Positions 6,015 through 9,604 of a DNA stretch of 9,604 nt are shown here, piece after piece. The position numbers were made by a program, and so were the translations under genes. A model generated the notes under the pieces. It was given only the letters and a program-made list of their open reading frames with translations, did no database searches and was not told the origin of the DNA. How positions within the stretch are numbered: the stretch's first letter is position 1; each line of letters opens with the position of its first letter. The DNA is from JAUREX01 sp044356825 (GTDB taxonomy: Bacteria; Pseudomonadota; Alphaproteobacteria; Rhodobacterales; Rhodobacteraceae). Where the stretch lies: contig JBIKVM010000114.1 in the NCBI GenBank assembly GCA_044356825.1, positions 1-9,604 on the forward strand. The letters are read 5' to 3'.

Positions 6015-6749
6015 ATGGATGCGAAAGTCAGGCTTCATCTAGACCAGCCGCTCGTCGCGGGGCAACCGCTGTCGCTCGCCCCCGAGCAGGCGCATTACCT
6101 CCTCAACGTCATGCGCCTCGGGCCCGGGGCGCGGATCGCCGTCTTCAACGGCCGCGACGGCGAATGGCTGGCCGCGGTCGAACCCGACGGGCGGCGGGGC
6201 GCGCGCGCGACCCCGCTCCACCCCACGCGCCCGCCCGCCACCCCGCCCGACCTCTGGCTCCTCTTCGCCCCGATCAAGAAGGCGCGGACCGATTTCATCG
6301 TCGAGAAGGCGGCCGAGATGGGCGTGCGGCGCATCCTGCCCGTGCAGACCGATTTCACCAACGCCGAGCGCATCCGCCGCGACCGCCTCCAGGCCCATGT
6401 GGTCGAGGCGGTCGAGCAATGCGGCGGCATCTTCGTCCCCGAGGTGGCCGAGCTCGCGCCGCTCGCCCGCGTGCTCGACGGCTGGGACGGGGCGCGGCGG
6501 ATCATGCTCTGCGACGAGGGCGCGGCAGGCCAGGGGCGCGGACTGCCCGAGCCCCCGCCGGGCGCCGCGCCCGGGCCCTGGGCGGTGCTGATCGGCCCCG
6601 AGGGCGGCTTTTCGCCCACCGAGCGCGCGCGCCTCCACGCGCTGCCCTTCGTCCATGTGGCAAGCCTCGGCCCCCGCATCCTGCGCGCCGACACGGCCGC
6701 CGTCGCCGCCCTCGCCCTCTGGCAGGCCCGCCTCGGGGATTGGGGGTGA
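6015..6749 (+). CDS. rsmE: 16S rRNA (uracil1498-N3)-methyltransferase
   Basis: SAM-dependent enzyme that methylates U1498 of 16S rRNA in the 30S subunit. The protein has 244 residues, the usual size. An N-terminal PUA-like RNA-binding part (1-70, with EQAHYLLNVMRLGPG and FNGRDGEWLA) is followed by a SPOUT domain. LLFAPIKKARTDFIVEKAAE at 82-101 and EMGVRRILPVQTDFT at 101-115 are family blocks, and VEQCGGIFVPEV at 133-144 is another. The SAM-binding trefoil-knot motifs are LIGPEGGFSPTER at 192-204 and SLGPRILRADTAA at 217-229. There is no recognisable Shine-Dalgarno before the ATG at 6015. CATAGT at 6001-6006 could act as a -10 and would place the transcript start close to the ATG, giving a leaderless mRNA; this is inference. 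The stop TGA overlaps the ATG of the following broken acetyltransferase gene (TGATG). Confidence 0.95.
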   Translation: MDAKVRLHLDQPLVAGQPLSLAPEQAHYLLNVMRLGPGARIAVFNGRDGEWLAAVEPDGRRGARATPLHPTRPPATPPDLWLLFAPIKKARTDFIVEKAAEMGVRRILPVQTDFTNAERIRRDRLQAHVVEAVEQCGGIFVPEVAELAPLARVLDGWDGARRIMLCDEGAAGQGRGLPEPPPGAAPGPWAVLIGPEGGFSPTERARLHALPFVHVASLGPRILRADTAAVAALALWQARLGDWG

Positions 6750-7420
6750 TGCGCCCCGCGACCGGGTCCGATGTGCCGGCCATCTCGGCCTTTCTGCACG
6801 CGAGGATCGAGAGATCGATGTTTCTTGCAGGCAACCTCGAGGCACACGGGATCACGGGATCACGGGCAGCGCGCACCGGCACGCCACCCCGCGTGCCCGA
6901 CCGGCGGGCGTGGCGGACGAGATCCGACCAGCCGCTCTTGCGCCGTGACCTCGGGAACCGCAACGACAGGTCGGCGACAATCAGGTCAGCCACGGCCGAG
7001 GACGAGCCGAGGCTGCGGGCGTGGTTTGCGCGCTATCTCGTCTAGACAGGAACGGAACCTGCCGAGCGTGCCGAGGATGCGGCAAGGGAAGTGGCAGAGC
7101 GTGCGACGGGAGATGCGGACCTTCACCTTCTGATCGAGGGCGGCCGGCCTGTCGCGATGGCGCAGATCATCGCGCGAGCGGGGCGTGCGGTGCAGGTGGG
7201 GGGCGTGTTCGTTCCACCCGATCTGCGCGGGCAGGGGCGCGCGGGGCGGGTCGTCGGCGCGGTGCAGGGAGACGCGGCGGCGCGCGGGGCCGAGACAGCG
7301 GTTCTCTTCGCCGCGACGCCAGCGGCGGTGCGAAGCTATCTCCGGATCGGTTTCGTTCCTGCCGGGTTCTACCGTATCGCGCTTCTGCATTCGCCCGTCG
7401 TGATCGCCCCTGCCGCCTGA
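6749..7420 (+). pseudogene. Degraded GNAT-family N-acetyltransferase gene
   Basis: One reading frame, 224 codons, starts at the ATG overlapping the rsmE stop and ends at 7418-7420, but has an in-frame amber TAG at 7043-7045. The first 37 codons (RIERSMFLAGNLEAHGITG) look like the N-terminus of a GNAT protein with an N-terminal extension. Codons about 38-75 have no protein-like pattern and follow an 8-bp tandem duplication at 6845-6866. Protein-like sequence resumes at about 6980 (ATIRSATAEDEPRLRAWFARYLV), is cut by the TAG, and continues directly in the same frame as TGTEPAERAEDAAREVAERA and then EGGRPVAMAQ. The acetyl-CoA site VFVPPDLRGQGRAG and the final GFVPAGFYRIAL core lie in the last 109 codons. 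Two-part relatives as I recall them are about 250-280 residues, so internal sequence also seems lost. A GTG at 7091 could in principle start a 109-residue C-terminal fragment. Function is unknown and probably lost; a sequencing error at the TAG would not explain the bad middle. Confidence 0.75.
6845..6866 (+). repeat. 8-bp tandem repeat (CACGGGAT) inside the acetyltransferase remnant
   Basis: CACGGGAT at 6845-6852, again at 6853-6860, and then CACGGG at 6861-6866 give 2.75 perfect copies. A gain or loss of one unit shifts the reading frame, and the sequence stops looking like a GNAT protein right after it, so it is a likely site of an inactivating slippage event. Confidence 0.7.
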
Positions 7421-7460
7421 GCCATGTTGGGAGGCTCGGGGCGGGGGCTGTCGCGCGGCC

Positions 7461-7490
7461 TTGACAGTGCCGTACGAAAGCCGCACCTGT
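7461..7490 (+). promoter_or_regulatory. Possible gshA promoter with consensus -35
   Basis: TTGACA at 7461-7466 is a perfect sigma-70 -35 box, 55 bp upstream of the gshA ATG. At 17-18 bp spacing the -10 would be CACCTG or ACCTGT (7484-7490), which is poor. It is the best candidate in the 100-bp gap after the broken acetyltransferase gene; the rest of that gap shows nothing recognisable. Confidence 0.35.
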
Positions 7491-7520
7491 CGGGCTCTCG
7501 CAGCCAGAAGGCCCACGCCC

Positions 7521-8867
7521 ATGTCCATTCCCCAAGAGGGCGGCGGCCCGATCGAGGATCCCCGGCAACTGGACGATTTCCTCGCCGCCGGCTGCAAGCC
7601 GCGCGAGCGTTGGCGCATCGGCACCGAGCACGAGAAGTTCGGCTTCCTGACCGACACCCGCGCGCCGCTGCCCTATGACGGTCCGCGCTCGATCCGGGCG
7701 ATCTTCGAGGGGCTCGCCGCGCGCTTCGGCTGGACGCCCGTGCGCGAGGGCGCGGCGATCATCGGCCTGACACGGGCGGGCGCCAACATCAGCCTCGAGC
7801 CGGGCGGGCAGTTCGAGCTGTCGGGCGCGCCGCTGACCGACATCCACGAAACGCGGGCCGAGCTTGAGAACCACCTTTCCGAGGTGCGCGTCATCGCCGA
7901 TCCGATGGGCGTGGGCTTCATGGGGATCGGGGCCGCGCCCGAATGGCGCGACGCCGAGATGCCGATGATGCCCAAGGGGCGCTATCGGCTGATGACCGAC
8001 TACATGGGCCGCGTCGGCACGCACGGCACGCAGATGATGTATCGCACCTGCACCGTGCAGGTGAACCTCGATTTCGCCTCCGAGGCCGACATGGTGCTGA
8101 AGATGCGCGTGGCCCTCGCGCTCCAGCCCGTCGCGACCGCGCTCTTTGCCAGCTCGCCCTTCTTCGAGGGGCGCCCGAACGGCCACCGCTCGTGGCGCTC
8201 GCGCATCTGGCGCAGCCTCGATGACGCGCGCACCGGCATGCTGCCCTTCGCCTTCGAGCCGGGCTTCGGGTTCGAGCGCTATGTGGACTGGGTGCTCGAT
8301 GTGCCCATGTATTTCGTCTATCGCGAGGGGCGCTACATCAACGCGCTCGGGCAATCCTTCCGCGATTTCCTGAAGGGTCGCCTGCCCGCCCTGCCGGGCG
8401 AGGTGCCGACGCTGTCGGACTGGGCCGACCACCTCACCACCGTCTTTCCCGAGGCGCGCCTCAAGCGCTACATCGAGATGCGGGGCGCCGATGCCGGGCC
8501 CATGGGCAACCTCGTGGCGCTGCCCGCCTTCTGGACGGGGCTCATGTATGACGACGCCGCGCTTGCCGCGGCATGGGACCTCGTGCGCGGCTGGGACGGC
8601 GCCACCCGCGAGGGGCTCAGGGTTGCCGCCTCCGAGGCGGGGCTCGCGGGCGAGGCGGGCGGCGTGCGCCTACGCGAGGTCGCGCTGCGCGCGGTTGCCC
8701 TTGCGCGCGCGGGGCTCGAGGCGCGCGGGCTGGGCGAAGAGGCGCATCTCGCCCCGATCGAGGCCATCGCCGCCTCGGGCCGCACGCGGGCCGATGATCT
8801 GCTCGCCGCCCATGCGGGCGAGTGGGGCGGCGATCTCGGGCGCGTCTACGAGGCATGCCGCCTCTGA
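7521..8867 (+). CDS. gshA: Glutamate-cysteine ligase, plant/alphaproteobacterial type
   Basis: Cytosolic enzyme that makes gamma-glutamylcysteine from glutamate, cysteine and ATP, the first step of glutathione synthesis. The length of 448 residues fits the class shared by plants and alphaproteobacteria (GCS2 superfamily) and not the E. coli GshA of about 518. GTEHEKFGF at 34-42 carries the metal- and substrate-binding glutamates. SLEPGGQFELSG at 91-102 and YRTCTVQVNLDF at 174-185 are hallmark blocks of this class. Further family segments are GFMGIGAAPEW (132-142), MMPKGRYRLM (149-158) and the region RYINALGQSFRDFLKG (271-286). Only three cysteines are present (25, 177, 446), so the disulfide pairs that regulate plant enzymes are not all available. 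The ATG at 7521 has AGAAGG at 7506-7511; an in-frame TTG at 7461 would add a non-conserved tail and overlaps the -35-like sequence, so it was not used. It is convergent with phaB. Confidence 0.95.
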   Translation: MSIPQEGGGPIEDPRQLDDFLAAGCKPRERWRIGTEHEKFGFLTDTRAPLPYDGPRSIRAIFEGLAARFGWTPVREGAAIIGLTRAGANISLEPGGQFELSGAPLTDIHETRAELENHLSEVRVIADPMGVGFMGIGAAPEWRDAEMPMMPKGRYRLMTDYMGRVGTHGTQMMYRTCTVQVNLDFASEADMVLKMRVALALQPVATALFASSPFFEGRPNGHRSWRSRIWRSLDDARTGMLPFAFEPGFGFERYVDWVLDVPMYFVYREGRYINALGQSFRDFLKGRLPALPGEVPTLSDWADHLTTVFPEARLKRYIEMRGADAGPMGNLVALPAFWTGLMYDDAALAAAWDLVRGWDGATREGLRVAASEAGLAGEAGGVRLREVALRAVALARAGLEARGLGEEAHLAPIEAIAASGRTRADDLLAAHAGEWGGDLGRVYEACRL

Positions 8868-8887
8868 CGCGCCCGCGATGGCGTCAG
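8864..8887. terminator. Inverted repeat joining the ends of gshA and phaB, possible bidirectional terminator
   Basis: CTGACGC at 8864-8870 is perfectly complementary to GCGTCAG at 8881-8887, with a 10-base loop; a G-U pair could extend it by one. The gshA stop TGA (8865-8867) and the phaB stop (TCA on the plus strand, 8884-8886) occupy matching positions in the two arms. There is no U-run on either side, so intrinsic termination would be inefficient. It could equally protect the 3' ends of both mRNAs. Confidence 0.4.
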
Positions 8888-9604
8888 GAGAAGAACTGCC
8901 CGCCGTTGGCCGAGATGGTCGAGCCGGTGATGAAGCCCGCATCGTCCGAGGCGAGGAAGACGACGCAGCGCGCGATCTCCTCGGGCTCGCCCAGCCGGCC
9001 GACGGGGATCTGGGGGATGATGCGCTCGGCCAGCACCTTCTCGTCGATGGCGCGGACCATGTCGGTGCCGATGTAGCCCGGGCAGATCGCGTTCACGGTG
9101 ATGCCCGCGCGCGCCCCTTCCTGCGCGAGCGCGCGGGTGATGCCGATGTCGCCGGCCTTGGCGGCGGAATAGTTCGCCTGCCCCGCCTGCCCCTTCTGGC
9201 CGTTGACCGAGCTGATGTTGATGACGCGGCCGAACTTGCGCTCGCGCATCCCGTTCCAGACCTGATGGGTCATGTTGAACACGCCGGTCAGGTTGGTGTC
9301 GATGACCTCGCGCCACTGGGCAGGCGTCATCTTGTGGAACATCGCGTCGCGCGTGATGCCGGCGTTGTTGACGAGCACCTCGACGGGGCCGAGCGCGGCC
9401 TCGACCTGCGCGACCCCGGCCTTGCAGGCGTCGTAATCCGCGACCGACCACTTGAAGGTGGGGATGCCCGTCTCGCGAGTGAAGGCGGCGGCCGCCTCGT
9501 CATTGCCCGCGTAATTCGCGGCCACACTGTAGCCCGCGGCCTTGAGCGCGAGCGAAATCGCCGCCCCGATCCCGCGCGAGCCACCCGTCACCAGCGCCAC
9601 CTTG
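8884..9604 (-). CDS. phaB: Acetoacetyl-CoA reductase (N-terminus just outside window)
   Basis: NADPH-dependent short-chain dehydrogenase that reduces acetoacetyl-CoA to (R)-3-hydroxybutyryl-CoA for polyhydroxybutyrate synthesis; cytosolic or granule-associated. The visible 240 codons lack only the first few residues: the right edge is reached in KVALVTGGSRGIG, and the family normally begins two or three residues earlier. The GTG at 9600 is an internal valine, not the start. Counting that valine as 1: the cofactor loop TGGSRGIG is at 5-12, NNAGITRD at 78-85, N103, catalytic S131 in NISSVNGQKGQ, and Y144 and K148 in NYSAAKAG. PGYIGTDMV at 174-182 and the C-terminal SANGGQFF are typical of PhaB. 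NGQKGQ and AGITRDAMFHKMT separate PhaB from the related FabG, though FabG-like activity cannot be excluded. The symbol phbB is also used. Any phaA would lie to the right of the window. It is convergent with gshA, 16 bp apart. Confidence 0.92.
   Translation of the reverse strand, partial: KVALVTGGSRGIGAAISLALKAAGYSVAANYAGNDEAAAAFTRETGIPTFKWSVADYDACKAGVAQVEAALGPVEVLVNNAGITRDAMFHKMTPAQWREVIDTNLTGVFNMTHQVWNGMRERKFGRVINISSVNGQKGQAGQANYSAAKAGDIGITRALAQEGARAGITVNAICPGYIGTDMVRAIDEKVLAERIIPQIPVGRLGEPEEIARCVVFLASDDAGFITGSTISANGGQFFS

Noticed and set aside
6039..6845. Minus-strand open frame opposite rsmE
   Set aside because: It is antisense to a clear rsmE, with no family motif.
7461..7520. TTG start 20 codons upstream of the chosen gshA start
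   Set aside because: The added residues are not family-like, the TTG coincides with a -35-like TTGACA, and the ATG at 7521 has its own Shine-Dalgarno.
7167..8432. Open minus-strand frame of 421 codons opposite gshA and the acetyltransferase remnant
   Set aside because: It is the shadow of the conserved gshA: rich in His, Arg and Ala, with no recognisable domain.
9598..9600. GTG as the start of phaB
   Set aside because: The frame stays open to the window edge and the preceding lysine fits the usual family N-terminus, so the true start is outside.

Overview
The window is very GC-rich, nearly all codons end in G or C, and genes are packed with short gaps on both strands. The gene set points to a free-living alphaproteobacterium, probably of the Rhodobacteraceae (Rhodobacter-like): a plant-type glutamate-cysteine ligase, a UbiA, a PhaB-type acetoacetyl-CoA reductase and a receiver-PP2C/Hpt pair with a CtrA-like box between the two genes. 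This assignment is inference from gene types and composition, not from a marker gene. I see no rRNA, tRNA, CRISPR array, insertion sequence or phage gene.

Layout, left to right. (1) The C-terminal part of an FGGY sugar kinase runs in from the left edge (+). (2) A signalling locus follows: a response regulator fused to a SpoIIE-type PP2C phosphatase (-) is divergent from a 111-residue histidine phosphotransfer (Hpt) protein (+). Their 119-bp shared leader holds a near-consensus CtrA site and a 10-bp palindrome. (3) ilvA (-) is convergent with the Hpt gene and divergent from argG (+). The ilvA/argG leader has a GC hairpin and an exact 12-bp direct repeat spaced 21 bp, lying over a possible argG promoter. 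(4) argG and ubiA (-) converge on a short tandem repeat of a 13-14 bp unit that contains both stop codons. (5) ubiA is divergent from rsmE (+) with only 11 bp between the two start codons. (6) Immediately after rsmE, with overlapping stop and start codons, lies a degraded GNAT acetyltransferase gene with an in-frame amber codon and an 8-bp tandem duplication. (7) gshA (+) follows and is convergent with phaB (-). Their two stop codons sit in opposite arms of one inverted repeat, and phaB runs off the right edge a few codons short of its start.

Most genes are core metabolism or maintenance: isoleucine synthesis (ilvA), arginine synthesis (argG), ubiquinone (ubiA), 16S rRNA methylation (rsmE), glutathione (gshA), polyhydroxyalkanoate (phaB) and sugar phosphorylation. 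They do not form one pathway. The part most likely to repay study is the receiver-PP2C/Hpt pair. The proposed logic is that phosphate passes through the Hpt histidine to the receiver aspartate, which controls a phosphatase that would act on an anti-sigma antagonist encoded elsewhere. This resembles the partner-switching systems of Rhodobacter. No sensor kinase, STAS protein or anti-sigma factor is encoded in the window.
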